DNA of 64,000 nt from Saposhnikovia divaricata (Eukaryota; Streptophyta; Magnoliopsida; Apiales; Apiaceae), in contig CM071600.1 of the NCBI GenBank assembly GCA_036435485.1, positions 54,991,546-55,055,545 of the forward strand, in the 5' to 3' direction. Positions 23,501 through 35,160 of this stretch are shown piece by piece; the stretch's first letter is position 1, and every line of letters starts with the position of its first letter. Under the pieces are notes generated by a model that saw only the letters and a list, made by a program, of their open reading frames with translations, ran no database searches and was not told where the DNA came from. A program made the translations under genes and the position numbers.

Positions 23501-23841
23501 GCACTCCCATTATCAACCAGAACCCCGTAGACATTCTGCGATCCAATACGAATTCGAACAACGAGGGCATCAGAGTCAGGGTGATGAACCCACTTCGCGT
23601 CCTCCTCAGTGAACATGATGTTTGTATCTTCCCTCTTAAAGAGCTTTGGGGGTCGCTCTTGCAAGTGATGTACATTAGTGAGGGGTCGCTCCCTGGCCTC
23701 GCGAGCATACCTCTCTCTGGCTTTATTGCTGTCCCCCCCGATGTGGGGTCCCCCAATTATCACGTGAATACTTCCTCCTCGCGCTTCCCTTTCCTTAATG
23801 ACTGGGTTCTGTTCAGGTGGGGGGGGCTTGATTATACCCAA
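20542..23841 (-). pseudogene. Protease, reverse transcriptase and RNase H segment of outer pol
   Basis: An open stretch of about 1100 codons. Landmarks in order: aspartic protease (VLVDNGSAVNLL), reverse transcriptase (KKPNGKWRTCVDFTDLNK, FPLPRIDQLVD, FMDAYSGYNQI, catalytic YVDDMLVKS), thumb (KFLGFIV, LTGRIAALNRFVSKS), the native RNase H/connection region (LIVYLAVSEHAVSAVLV) and a second RNase H-like domain (WWELYVDGASNKEGAGAG). The duplicated RNase H is a known mark of the Tat lineage. After GADALAKLGSRGHPT a frameshift near 20725-20735 moves the true frame; the last residues of the open stretch are out of frame. It overlaps the gag frame by 29 bp at a run of eight G (23819-23826), which separates the two frames by one base. 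Confidence 0.9.
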
Positions 23842-25543
23842 GGCCAGACTTGGGATTATGCTTCTTCACCTCGCGAACCGCCCACTCAGTTAACTTTCCC
23901 TCACGAATTAACTGATCCACTTGCTGCTTCAGCTCTCGGCAGGTTGATGTATCATGCCCTGTTTGTTCATGAAAGGCACAATACCTACTAGTGTTTGCGG
24001 TCCCCTTCAGACCCATCGGTGAAATGTGATCAATTGGGGCGACCAGAGGGATATACTTGTCTTCATCCCTCGCGGGGCGAGATCTCGGTGGGGATCGCCT
24101 CAAAGGATCACGGTCTCTCCTTTTTGGGCTGGGGCTTCGACTTCGATCCCGTCTTCGCCTTAGACTCCTGGAATCCTTTCTTTTTACCCCCCGATTCCTA
24201 TTCCAACTGCCACTCCTTTCATTATTCTTCTTCAGATCTACGAGTGACTTCTCAACACGCTTGAAAGGCTCAACGACCTTGTGCAATTCAGAGAGAGTGC
24301 TAGGGGTCTGTTCTTGTAGCTTCTTCCAAAATTCCGTACCTTCCCTCACTCCAGCGATGAGGAAATTTTTCACAGCTTCGTCATTTGCACCTCGCACGCG
24401 AGGCACCTCAGCGTTGAATCTCTTGAAGTAATCATGAAGGGTTTCACCTTCCTTCTGTTTTATGTTTGCCAAGGTGGACACAGGGGGTGCGTAGAGCATC
24501 GAGGACTGGAACTGTTTGATGAAGATGTCCACGAATTGCTCCCAAGAATCGATGACAATCAATGCCCCTAGCTTCGAAAACCACTGCTGAGCACTTCCCC
24601 TCAGCGAGGCCGCAAATAGTCTACACCTCGCTAGTAATGAGACTTGATAAACATCCATCTCATTGTTGAATCGAATTACAAACTCCGCTGGATCAGTGTC
24701 GCCATTATAGGTCATATCATGCTGATGGCCTCGAAACACTACAGGAAGTGGAGCGGTTCGAATTTCGTGAGTAAAGGGCGATGACGAGCCCATAGTGCTA
24801 AAGATCCCTTTCTCACTGTTCATCGCGTCCAGGGCCTTCTTCAACTCCTCCAGCTTATAGTCTCCTACCTTGACCTCCTTTTCAGCCTCCTTTTTACCTC
24901 CAGTACTTCCATGATGAGACTGAGTCTTTTTTAGGACACTGGACTCCTCCTGGTCATTCCTGCGATCCTTCTTTTTACGATCCTCTTCAAGATATTGAGA
25001 TCGTTCCTGGTCTCGATGAGACGGGGGTCTGTCATCGCGACGATGGGACCGCTCACGCTCTCTACGGGGAGAGGGGGGTCTGTCATCACGACGATATGAC
25101 CGCTCGCGATCTCGTGGAGACAATTGTCGATGTGTGCCTTTACTTCTGTTCTTAGATCCTTCATGACGAGGCGCATTAACCTTTTCCAATTTTAGACGAA
25201 GGTCATGCTCAGTCAGCTTCTTTCCGAGACGGTCAAAAACACTGACCGATCTCCCCTCAGATGAGGCGACCTTGTCATGCGATCCCCCTTTCTGTCCGAG
25301 TGAGTCCTCCCCCTCATTCCAGTCAGGGTTAGTTTGATCTGTTAGGACATCCTCGAAGTCATCAACGAGTTTCTTAGGGGGGAGTTTGCTTCCTTCCCCT
25401 GGTGCTCTACCGCCTGTCCTTGCATTCCTCTTCGATCCTCTAGAACTATAGCGCTTCTCCACCTTTGCGACCCTTTCATGTACCGCGGTCACCTGCTCAC
25501 CGAGGCCTTTTAGAAAAGACATGACCTCGCTGTTCAATGTCAC
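23813..25543 (-). pseudogene. Gag of the outer Tat element
   Basis: Capsid/nucleocapsid precursor. The N-terminal third is Ser/Arg/Asp-rich with repeated RRDDRPPS-type phrases (about 25020-25120). The retrotransposon gag domain follows (FVIRFNNEMDVYQVSLLARCRLFAASLRGSAQQWF in short motifs: ARCRLFAASL, AQQWFSKL, FIKQFQSS). An Arg/Ser-rich patch precedes the nucleocapsid-like CAFHEQTGHDTSTC. No ATG marks the start at 25543 (the codon is GTG). A longer frame begins upstream beyond the nested insertion, near the primer site, and is thrown out of frame at a run of six G (25554-25559). So gag is both frameshifted and physically split by the nested element at 25602/36155. Confidence 0.85.
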
Positions 25544-25597
25544 CCTCTTTGCTGGGGGGTGTGCTCCTCCCTGTTCCCAGTCTTAGAGTTGTCCTTG

Positions 25598-25602
25598 GAC
25601 GA
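25598..25602. repeat. Target-site duplication of the inner Tat element (left)
   Basis: GACGA here against GACGC at 36155-36159, four of five bases matching. Position and size fit Ty3/gypsy integration with one later substitution. Confidence 0.7.
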
Positions 25603-26111
25603 TGATATGGGCTGAAAATAAGCCCTAAAGACACATTTAATGTGGCATTAATTAGGCCAAGAATGGTCCAAACGTGGGGCCCACCAGCTGGGCCCAAAAC
25701 TCCAATTATAATATTAATTTCGTAATTAATATTAAGGGTAATAAACAGCTCAGCAAATAAGAGTTGGATAAGGATAATATCCCCTTCAGACTTATCCAAT
25801 AAGGCATCCAATTCAATATGGAAACTGATTCCTACAAGGAATAGATCTAGAACATTCCTCAAAGACTTGCCCACCAAGTCTCCAAATCCTACCATAATTC
25901 TAAGGCTTCTCAGCCTATATAAAGGGCCTGACCCCTCACCTCAGAACTACGTCTTGGCTTGATTCTCGACCTTGAGATACGTAGGCAATCTGCGAGGACC
26001 GCTTAGTCTCGAACGCAGAAGCAGCCATTAAAGCACGAAGCTCACGAACCCTAGTATTAAATACACAAACCCTAGCCGTAATAATTTCAACCTAGTTTTT
26101 ATTCCACAACA
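25603..26111 (+). repeat. Inner element 5' LTR
   Basis: 509 bp, TGATATGGGC to ATTCCACAACA, partner 35646-36154. Plus-strand TATA box TATATAAA at 25916-25923 is followed by the transcription-start region and R/U5. Four differences from the 3' LTR were seen by eye. An open stretch on the minus strand inside it is chance. Confidence 0.93.
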
Positions 26112-26113
26112 TT

Positions 26114-26131
26114 TGGCGCCGTCTGTGGGAA
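26114..26131 (+). promoter_or_regulatory. Primer binding site of the inner element
   Basis: TGGCGCCGTCTGTGGGAA lies two bases after the 5' LTR, where a host tRNA 3' end primes minus-strand synthesis. TGGCGCC-type sites are usual in Tat elements. I did not assign the tRNA with certainty. Confidence 0.8.
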
Positions 26132-26144
26132 AAAGACATCAACC

Positions 26145-29100
26145 ATGGTTACCACTCGAAGAACAACACCGGTCTCAACCGAGGCTACCTCTGGAACCAT
26201 CGTTCCACCAATCACTGCTCCTCCTGTTGGTACAGAGCCAGGGTCTGTACCCCCATTGACGGAAACAAACCCTCATACTCAGATCTCTCAACCACAAGGG
26301 ACGAATCCCCTTGTTGAAGGACCTCAGCCAGTAATCGTCCCTCTAGGACGAGAGACTAACCCGCTCCAGATGATAGTCTCTCCTCTCCCTCTGAGTAGCC
26401 GCCCGCCGCCTCACAGTCTCTCCACTTCTTCGCTCCCTGTCAACACCAACCCACTGTATAGGTTGCCTAACTACCCCCAAGATCCAAGGGATCCAGGACC
26501 AAGCGGTCATGCTCGGCTGATCCATGGGCAACAACAACCCCCTTATCTTAGAGGCCCGGCCCCTCCTGAACCAGGATACTATGATTACTCTGGTCCTTAT
26601 ACTGGAGACTCGTCATCTGAAGACGATGATCGAGACGAAGCACCAAGGAGGCGACGCGCTAGTAAGGAACCTCTGAGGAGGAATCCATCAAACCGTGATG
26701 GTCCTTTAACAATTGCAGAGAAAATTAAGGCTTATGAAGCCGAGATTCTGAAGCTGAAGGACGACCAAGCAAGGGAGCAAGAGAGGCAGAACCCTAATCA
26801 GATTCGACCTCCTCCGACTTCAGGAGGGATTCCCTTCATAGATTTGGAGAGGTCTTCAAGGAGACACCGAAGGGCTGAAGCCCCAACTAGAGGAACTACA
26901 AGGGTGGAACTCCCCAAGAATAACCCCAAAGATCTGGTGCTACAAGGAGATCTTGATGATCCAACCCCTCCATTCACTGAGGAGGTGATGAACGCACATA
27001 TCTCCCGAAAGTTTAAGATGCCCACAATCAAAGCTTACGATGGAACGGGGGATCCCGCAACTCATGTGTGAACGTTTACAAGCGCATTGTTATTGCAGCC
27101 TGCTAACGATGCCCTTAAGTGTAGGGCGTTCCCCCAAACCCTGTCGGGCATTGCGTAACGCTGGTATAGTCGTTTACCTCCAAACTCGATTAGCTCTTCC
27201 AAGGAGTTGAGTACCGCTTTTGTCAGTCAATTCATTAGCGGAAGAATTCATGAGAAAAGCTCCGCATCCCTTATGTATGTAACACAGGGAAAGAATGAGA
27301 ACTTAAGAGATTATATCAAGCGATTCACTAAGGAGACCCTGAATATCACTGATTTGGAAAATAAGGTGGCCATGGTAGCCTTGCAGCATGGAACCGCGGA
27401 TCTCTTTTTTAAGAGGTCGTTGGCAAAACACCCCCCTGAAAGCATGGATGAACTTCAACGAAGGGCGGACAAGTACATAAAAGCTGAGGACAGCATCAAG
27501 AAGGAAGCCGCACTGGGCAATGGAGGGAACAACAAGCGGAAGCAAGAACAAGAGTACGATGCTAGGGACAAGTATCCCCGAACTAGCAGAGACTCTGAAT
27601 CTGCTCCAAAAAAGAACTCGGGTCCAAGGTTTTCCAAATATGCCAGGCTTAATGCTCCAAGAAGCCAGATCCTGTTAGACATTGAAAAGGAAAAGGACTT
27701 CCGATGGCCGAAGCCACTTAGGGGAGACCCAGCCAAGCGGAATAAGGAGCAATACTGCAGGTTCCACAAAGATGTGGGACATGACACCGACGATTGTAGG
27801 CAACTCAAGGATGAGATTGAGTTCTTGATACGAAGGGGAAAATTAAGTCAGTTCACCAAGGGTGATGACCGTGGGAACCAGAGAAGGGACAATGACAGAA
27901 GAGACAATGAAAGGAGAGATAATAACAGGAGGGATGACAACAATGACCGCAATCCACAGCCCCGGAGGGCAGTTATCAACATGATCTGGGGAGGCTAGAC
28001 AGCAGCTGTCACAACTAAGAATTCTCGAAAGGCTTATGCTAGAGAAGTAATGCACATTGCGGGAGAAGCCCCGAAGCGTGCTAAAACTGAGATGGTAATT
28101 GGTTTTGATGATTCAGACTTGGAAGGGGTGAAATTCCCCCATGACGACCCGCTGGTCATAACTCCTGTGATTGGAAACTCAGAAGTAAAACGAGTCTTGA
28201 TAGACAATGGGGCTTCTGTGGATATTTTGTTTCATGATGCATTTGTAAAGATGGGTTACAACGACTCTCAACTGACCTCTACAAACATGCCTATATACGG
28301 GTTTAACGGAGTGGAGTCCAACGTTGAAGGGACTATTCAGCTACCCGTGACTATTGGGTAGGAGCCTAAAGAGGCGACTCAGATGCTGAACTTCTTGGTG
28401 ATCAAGGCAGCATCAACATACAACGCAATCCTTGGAAGGACTGGACTTCATGCGTTTAAGTCTGTGGCCTCTTCCTATCATATGAAAATTAAGTTTCCGA
28501 CACGGAATGGTGTCGGAGAACAAAAGGGTGATCAGAAGATGGCAAGAAGTTGTTATATAGCCGCGCTAAGGGCTGATGGAGTCGGGGGGCAGGTACTTCC
28601 GATTGAAGACATGGATGTCCGCGATAATGAAGAACATAGAGGGAAGCCAGCAGAGGATTTGATTCCCATACCTCTAGAGCCGAATGATCCTGAAAAAGTT
28701 ACTTATGTTGGAGCATCTCTAAAAGAACCCCTGAAGGGCAAGTTGATAGAATTCTTACAGAAGAATAGCGACGTGTTCGCCTGGACAGCAGCAGATATGC
28801 CAGGGATTGACCCCCAACTCATGACTTACAAGTTAAATGTTGATCCCAAAAGAAAGACAATAAAGCAGAAGAAGAGAAACTTTGCTCCGGAAAGGCAAGA
28901 GGCCATTAGGCAAGAAGTGGATAAGCTCTTGGAAGCTGGTTTTATTGAAGAGATTCAGTTTCCCGAATGGTTAGCAAACCCTGTGATGGTCAAGAAAGCG
29001 AATGGGAAGTGGAGGATGTGTATAGACTTCACTGACCTGAATGATGCATGTCCAAAAGATTGTTTTCCCCTCCCAAGGATTGATATGTTGATAGATGCCA

Positions 29101-31910
29101 CAGCTGGACATGAGATGTTAAGCTTCATGGATGGATTCAGCGGCTATAATCAGATTAAGATGCACAAGGATGACATACCTAAGGTATCTTTCATAACAGA
29201 CTTTGGTGTCTTCTGTTATCTTGTCATGGCTTTTGGTCTAAAGAATGCAGGAGCTACTTACCAACGATTGGTAAATAAGATATTCGCCCATCTGATTGGA
29301 AAAACCATGGAGGTATATGTTGATGACATGTTAGTTAAGAGCCTACTCAAGGCTGATCATATCAAACACCTCAGAGAGGCATTTGAAGTGCTGAGGCACC
29401 ATAAGATGATGTTGAATCCCGCCAAGTGCGCCTTTGGCGTTGGATCTGGAAAGTTTTTAGGACTGATGGTTTCAAAGAGAGGCATTGAGGCCAATCCTGA
29501 CAAGATCAAGGCGATTTTAGACATGGAGCCACCACGCTCTATAAGAGATGTGCAGAGGTTGACAGGCCGAGTTGCAGCTTTAGGAAGATTCATCTCCAAG
29601 TCTGGAGACAAATGCTTGCCTTTCTTCCAAGCGTTAAAAACGGTGAAAAATTTTGAGTGGACACCTGAGAGCCAAGAGGCCTTTGAGCAACTAAAGAAGT
29701 ACATGGTTGAAGCCCCGTTGTTGACCAAACCAAGTCCTGGGTAGATTCTTTGTTTATACCTGGCGGTATCCGAACAAGCCTTGAGTGCTGTCCTTATTCG
29801 GGAAGAGGAGAAAGTCCAGAAACCTATCTACTATGTGAGCAAAGTGTTGCATGGGGCTGAGTTGAATTACTCACCCATAGAAAAGTTTGCTTTGGCATTA
29901 GTAACTTCCTCAAGGAAGCTGCGGCCTTACTTTCAGGCACATAAGATTCAAGTTCTGACAAACCAGCAGTTGAGGAACATATTGTATAGCCCTAAGGCCA
30001 GTGGAAGGCTAATCAAATGGGCAATTGAGTTAGGAGAGTTTGATATCACATACAAGCCTCGGACAGCTATCAAAGCTCAGGCATTAGCTGACTTCGTGGT
30101 TGAATGCACTATTAACAACCAAGAAGTCGGGGGGCAAGAGATAATGACTACCCCTGGGCAAGAGAAAAAAGAAGAAGAACTTACACCTGATCAGAAGGAA
30201 TATTGGGTGCTCTATTTTGATGGAGCATCAAAAACAAAATCTAGTGGTGCAGGTTTGGTTTTGCAAAGCCCCGATGGGTTCACAGTTGAGTACGCTTTAA
30301 AGTTGGATTTCCCTACTACCAACAATGAGGCGGAGTATGAGGCATTAATAGCTGGTTTTGGTTTGGCCAGAATCATGAGGGTCAAAAATCTCAAAGTTTG
30401 TGGAGATTCAAGGCTTGTGGTATCACAAGTAAATGGTGAATTCGAGGCTAAGGATGAGACTATGGCAAAATACTTGAGAGTAGTAAAGGCTGTTATGTCC
30501 CAGTTTGAGGAGTGCTATGTTGAGCACATTCCAAGAGAGGAAAACATTAAGCCCGATGCCCTATCTAAATTTGCTTCTTCCGAGATAGAAAATTATGCTG
30601 GGAGTGTCTATTTTCAGGTCTTGAAGGCCCCGACCGTTAACTCAAAGTTATTGGCACCAATTGATGTAGGATGCTCTTGGATAGACCCTATCAAGGCACA
30701 CCTTGAGACCGGATGGCTCCCAGACAATGCCTTGGAGGCACGAAAACTTTCAGTAAGAGCATTGAGATACACTTTGATTGAAGGCATTTTGTACAAGAGG
30801 TCGTTTGTCATCCCATACCTGAAATGTTTAGGGCCTCAAGAGGCAAGAGAAGCATTGGAAGAAGTTCATGAAGGGATCTGTGGGCAGCACTTGGGGGGCA
30901 GAGCCCTAGCTCACAAGATAATTCGTTTAGGGTTCTATTGGCCGGAGATGTTGGCTGATGCACAAAACTATGTCAAGAGATGTGAGAGATGCCAGAAGCA
31001 TGCCCCAATTGTGAGGCAACCGCCTGAGATCTTAACTTCAATTAACTCTCCCATTCCATTTGCAATGTGGGGGATGGATATACTTGGGCCTTTTCCCACG
31101 GCTTCAGCGCAAAGGAAATTCCTAATAGTGGCCATTGATTACTTCACTAAGTGGATTGAGGCTAAACCTCTGGCCAAGATAACCACCAAGCAAGTTTCCC
31201 AGTTCTTTTGGGAGAACATAATTTGCAGATTCGGAATCCCACGAATCCTTGTAACAGACAATGGGACACAGTTCAATAATGAAGAGTTCAAGAAGTATTG
31301 TGAAGAGAATGCGATTGAGCTCCGTTTTACCTCGGTGGCACACCCTCAAGCCAATGGGCAAGCTGAGGTAGCTAATCGAATTATCCTTGATGGACTGAAA
31401 AAGAGGGTCGAACGCTCTAGGAACACTTGGGTAGATGAATTGTTGCCCATACTTTGGGAATATCGTACCACTTGTAAGGTAACAACTGGAGCAACACCAT
31501 TTTTGCTGGCTTATGGAGCCGAGGCAGTTGTGCCTTTAGAGATTATGCAAGCATCACCTCGAGTTGAGGCATATGAGCCAGAAACTAATGACGAAGGAAT
31601 GAGACTTGCCCTTGACTTAATTGATGAAGTTAGAGATGAAGCTAATGCAAAGAATGCTGAATATCAGAAGAGAGCCTCTTTTCACTACAACCAGAGAGTT
31701 AAGGAAAGATTCTTTCGACAAGGTGACATGGTTTTAAGGAAGATTGGAGCCTCAGGAATTGGCCAGAAAGGAAAGTTAGCACCAAATTGGGAAGGACCAT
31801 ATCTAGTCAGAAAGGTGTTAGGACGAGGATCCTACAAATTAGAAACCTTGGAAGGGGTTGAGGTGCCCCGAACTTGGCATGCTGTGAACCTTAAAGTTTA
31901 TTATGTTTAA
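26145..31910 (+). pseudogene. Gag-pol polyprotein of the inner Tat element, five in-frame stops
   Basis: One continuous frame from ATG 26145 to TAA 31908-31910 (1,921 codons) with stops at 27069 (TGA), 27156 (TAA), 27996, 28359 and 29742 (all TAG). No frameshift is needed. Domains in order: Ser/Pro-rich N-terminus; gag domain (FVSQFISGR, LRDYIKRFTKE); nucleocapsid-like CRFHKDVGHDTDDC; an Arg/Asp/Asn repeat patch; protease (VLIDNGASVDILF); reverse transcriptase (KWRMCIDFTDLN, FMDGFSGYNQI, YVDDMLVKS); native RNase H; second RNase H (YWVLYFDGASKTKSSGAG, AEYEALIAG); integrase with HHCC (HEGICGQHLGG, CERCQKH) and DDE residues (AIDYFTKW, TDNGTQF, NGQAEVANR). Catalytic residues are intact. It could only move with proteins supplied in trans. 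Confidence 0.93.
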
Positions 31911-32319
31911 GTTCTTTTGACAAAGGCTTGGACTTTTATCTATTTATTAGGAATAAGGTTCGAATGAAACCATTTTAGAGCATGTTGCTCCCAGTAGAAG
32001 ATAGAGTATTTATGTAAGGGTTGAACCTATTCTATTGATATCCATTGACAGCATAATGGAATTTATACTGTTTTCTCTATGAATTATTTCTCTTTGTTAA
32101 AATAAACACGAAAGGCAAACGTTGAACTAGCTTGTGAGTTTAGTACCAGCCAGGGGGCCAAGTACTTGAGAAATTCTAAAGTTTAACGAACTATAAGCAA
32201 AAAATGAGAACATGGAAACAAAAGAAACTACTACATAGATAAGTTAAGTCATAAGCCCCGAAGGGCAAAAGTTCAGAATAAATAAAGATAAAAAACAGAA
32301 ATAAGCCACGCAGGGCCAT
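31911..32319. other. Spacer between inner gag-pol and its antisense gene
   Basis: About 0.4 kb between the gag-pol stop and the antisense stop, where the two convergent transcripts would end. No open frame is supported. Confidence 0.5.
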
Positions 32320-34237
32320 CTATGCATCTAGATCATCAACAACAACATCTCCCTGGGTAGAAGAAGGATCTGCTGCCTCTATCCCGGGAGAAGAAGGTGG
32401 ATCGTGAGTGGGCTGAGAGTCCCCATCCACAGCTGTCTCTGTAGCAACCTCCATAGCCGCTGTCACTCCAGGGATAGCAGGAACCGGGAACCTCTCCAGG
32501 GATACCCCCTCAATCTTCCCACTCAGCTCCTCGATGATCCCCTCCCAACACTCCTTGAAGGTACCAGGAAAGTTTGCATCATACTCGGCATTCAGGACAT
32601 CTTGAAAGTCCTTAGAAGCCTTGTAATCAGCAATGATGTGTTCCCTGTTCTGCTGCACCTCCAGCTGTAGCTTCCTGTTCTTCTCCTTCTCAGCAGCCAG
32701 CTCCTTCTCCACCTCCCTAAAACGAGCAAAATTTTCCTCAGAAGAGTCAAAGTATCTGTCTCTGTCCCTCTCAGCAATAGTCTTATCAGCACGCACCTCC
32801 TTCAGGTTATGAACAGCGGCCTGAAGGTAGGCGTTCATCTGCAAAGAAAACAAGTGAATAAGGGAAACGTAAATACAATTAAATTAAAGAAGTTGAATAA
32901 GAAATTACCGAAGCAACAGCTTCAGCCCCAAGAAGCTCAATCTGCAAGTCATCAGAGGACTCCACAATGTGGACCCTATCTCGTGGAGTAACCACGCTCC
33001 TGGACCACTCAGCTGCAGCCCTAGAATCACCTACAGCTGTGTCCCTATTGCATAAACCCCATCCCACTATGAAGGGAGTGAGGTCTTCCTCAATAGGAAC
33101 TGTCTTTTCTTGAAGAAAAGCAGGAACACGCTCCACCGCGGGAGAAGCTTCATCTGTCCTGGCCCTTTTGGCCCTAGGGTTCTCTGTTACCACCCTAGCA
33201 GTAGCAGCAGTCTCCCTCTGCTTAAAAATTGCTCCCAGAGCAGCTTTGGCTGCAAAATGATTACAAAAAAGTTAGAAAGTTATATCTAGCATAAAATGTT
33301 AACAAAGCAAGAAGTGAGAATTACCCTCAGGGCCCAAATCGCTTAGCCCATGGGCCTGCAACGAATCTTCAGAAATCAAATTTGCACATTGATGCAAATT
33401 ATCAGATGTTAACAAAGTTATGGCAGCCTCTTCTTCCACGCCCAATTTTATACTCCTGACAGGCCCATCAACGGCTCTGCAGAAATTGGGCCGAAAATAG
33501 TTGTCCCAATCATCCCCATCCAAAAAGATATAAAACCATTCCCTCTTCCAATTAGGAAGGGAATCAGGAGCGGAATCCGAAACAAAACAAGAACGGGCTA
33601 AAGAACGATGTTGGATTTTGACCCAGCCCGAATTATCAGAAGAATTGACAAATTTGAATAAATATCGAAAAACAGAAATACTGGGCTCAAACCCATGTTT
33701 CTTACATTGGACCATGAAACAATAGATAAAACGCCATGCATTTGGCATAAGTTGGGTTGGACAAACCCTGGCTTCGGCCAAAAGACGATAAACAAAAGGA
33801 GGAGGAGGAAGGCGAAAACCAGCATAAAAAGTCTCTTTATAAACCCTAATGGCCCCAGGCTTTGGGTGACAAGCCCTTTCATTTGAGGCCGGAACAACGG
33901 CCCTATAAGGCCCATTAATATGAAAAAGTTGGGCTAGAATATCTACCCTATGTTGTTTGTATTTTGATTTATACTCATAAGCATCTAAATGAAGCATATT
34001 TGGAAAAGCTTGACCAAACTCATTTAAAAGATCTCTAAGGGAAAAAATACTGGCATGGACAAGAGATGTTTTAGGGTTCTTACCCCTTGTAAGCCGTGGA
34101 GCGGTGGTAGAAGTGTTAGCGAGTTGAGACTGGCCTGAAGAGCTAGAATCCTCCATTGAAATGCTTCCCTTGAAGGCTTGAAACCCAGAAGTGTTGAAAA
34201 AAGAAGTTGGAGAAGATGAAGATTCAACGATCTTCAA
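32320..34237 (-). CDS. Antisense gene of the inner Tat element (transposase_28-like domain, coiled coil)
   Basis: An intact spliced gene antisense to gag-pol. Exons 34237-33325, 33249-32909 and 32838-32320 are separated by T-rich GT-AG introns of 75 and 70 nt. Phases match at both joints; the 1773-nt total gives 590 residues with no internal stop. The start at 34237 (MKIVESSSS) is the first ATG; MEDSSSS at residue 28 is an alternative. The first exon encodes a globular region with FRLPPPPFVYRLLAEARV and LMPNAWRFIYCFMVQCKK, which parallels the outer gene and resembles the plant 'putative gypsy type transposon' domain. Exon 2 has a basic patch (ENPRAKRARTDE) that could act as a nuclear signal. 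Exon 3 is a Glu/Lys/Arg coiled coil followed by an acidic tail. Exon order and architecture match the outer gene although the sequences differ widely. Function unknown. Confidence 0.75.
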
Positions 34238-34383
34238 ACAGAAACTGGAAAACAGGGCAGAGGAAAGACGCCGGAAATCGCCTCGCGACAGAACCCTAGC
34301 AGAGCTTTTTGGAAAATATTTGTGGGAAAGGAGAGATAATTTTTGCTGAATAGTGAGATGAGAAATGAGGGATGCACACTACT

Positions 34384-34391
34384 CTTTTATA
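34384..34391 (-). promoter_or_regulatory. TATA box of the inner antisense gene
   Basis: Read on the minus strand, TATAAAAG lies about 150 bp upstream of the ATG at 34237, leaving room for a leader of roughly 120 nt. It is outside both LTRs, so the antisense gene would have its own promoter. Confidence 0.5.
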
Positions 34392-34580
34392 AAGTTCATG
34401 GTTGGTCACTCAACCGGTTATAGCAAGTAAATGGGCTGTCAACAGGTGACTGGGCCTTTGAATAGGCGGGAAGCCCATGAAATTCAAATTTTGAATTAAT
34501 TCTAGAATGTTCTATGACATTTTTAGAAAATAGGATAAAAGCCCATCAGAATTTAAAGGCAGGAGGCCTAATTAAAAGGG

Positions 34581-35060
34581 CATACCCACGCCCAGGAGAC
34601 CAAACCTCCTAGGCGTGCCTAAGGAAGGTGTCTCCTTGGCGGGGGTACCCACGCCCAACTCGACTTTCCTTAAAGGAGGCTATACCCACGCCCAGGAGAC
34701 CAAACCTCCTAGGCGTGCCTAAGGAAGGTGTCTCCTTGGCGGGGGTACCCACGCCTAACTTGACTTTTCTTAGAGAAGGGCATACCCACGCCCAGGAGAC
34801 CAAACCCCCTAGGCGTGCCCAAGGAGGGTGTCTCCTTGGCGGGGGTACCCACGCCCAGGATGACTTTTAAAGGGCGAAGGTACACCCACGCCCAGGAGAC
34901 CAAATTTCCTAGGCGTGCCTAAGGAAAGTGTCTTCTTGGCGGGGGTACCCACGCCCAGGATAACTTTTAAAGGACGAAGGTACACCCACGCCCAGGAGAC
35001 CAAATTTCCTAGGCGTGCCTAAGGAAAGTGTCTCCTTGGCGGGGGTACCCACGCCCAGGA
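34581..35060. repeat. 100-bp tandem array, five copies
   Basis: The phrase ACCCACGCCCAGGAGACC recurs at exactly 100-bp spacing (units near 34581, 34681, 34781, 34881, 34981); the last unit is shorter. Each unit also has CCTAGGCGTGCC and TCTTGGCGGGGGTACCCACG-like blocks, so CACGCCCA occurs twice per unit. Open frames across the array are translated repeat. Arrays in the 3' region of Tat elements are known sources of satellite DNA. Confidence 0.93.
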
Positions 35061-35160
35061 AGCATTTTCATGGCAGGATGACTTTTTAAGGTTAATCCTT
35101 TAAAAATTCTGAAAAATAATATTGGGAAATTGAAAAAATAATTTCCAAAAATAATTAAAA
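35061..35160. other. Spacer between the two arrays
   Basis: AT-rich non-coding link between the 100-bp and the ~51-bp arrays of the inner element. Confidence 0.5.

Noticed and set aside
25497..25895. 132-residue minus-strand frame, with a similar one at 35603-35938
   Set aside because: Lies inside the two LTR copies of the inner element, so duplication of the LTR explains the pair.
34609..35003. Repeated open frames with WAWV and GVGTPAKETPSLGTP phrases on both strands
   Set aside because: They repeat every 100 bp because they translate the tandem array; no start, promoter or family signal.
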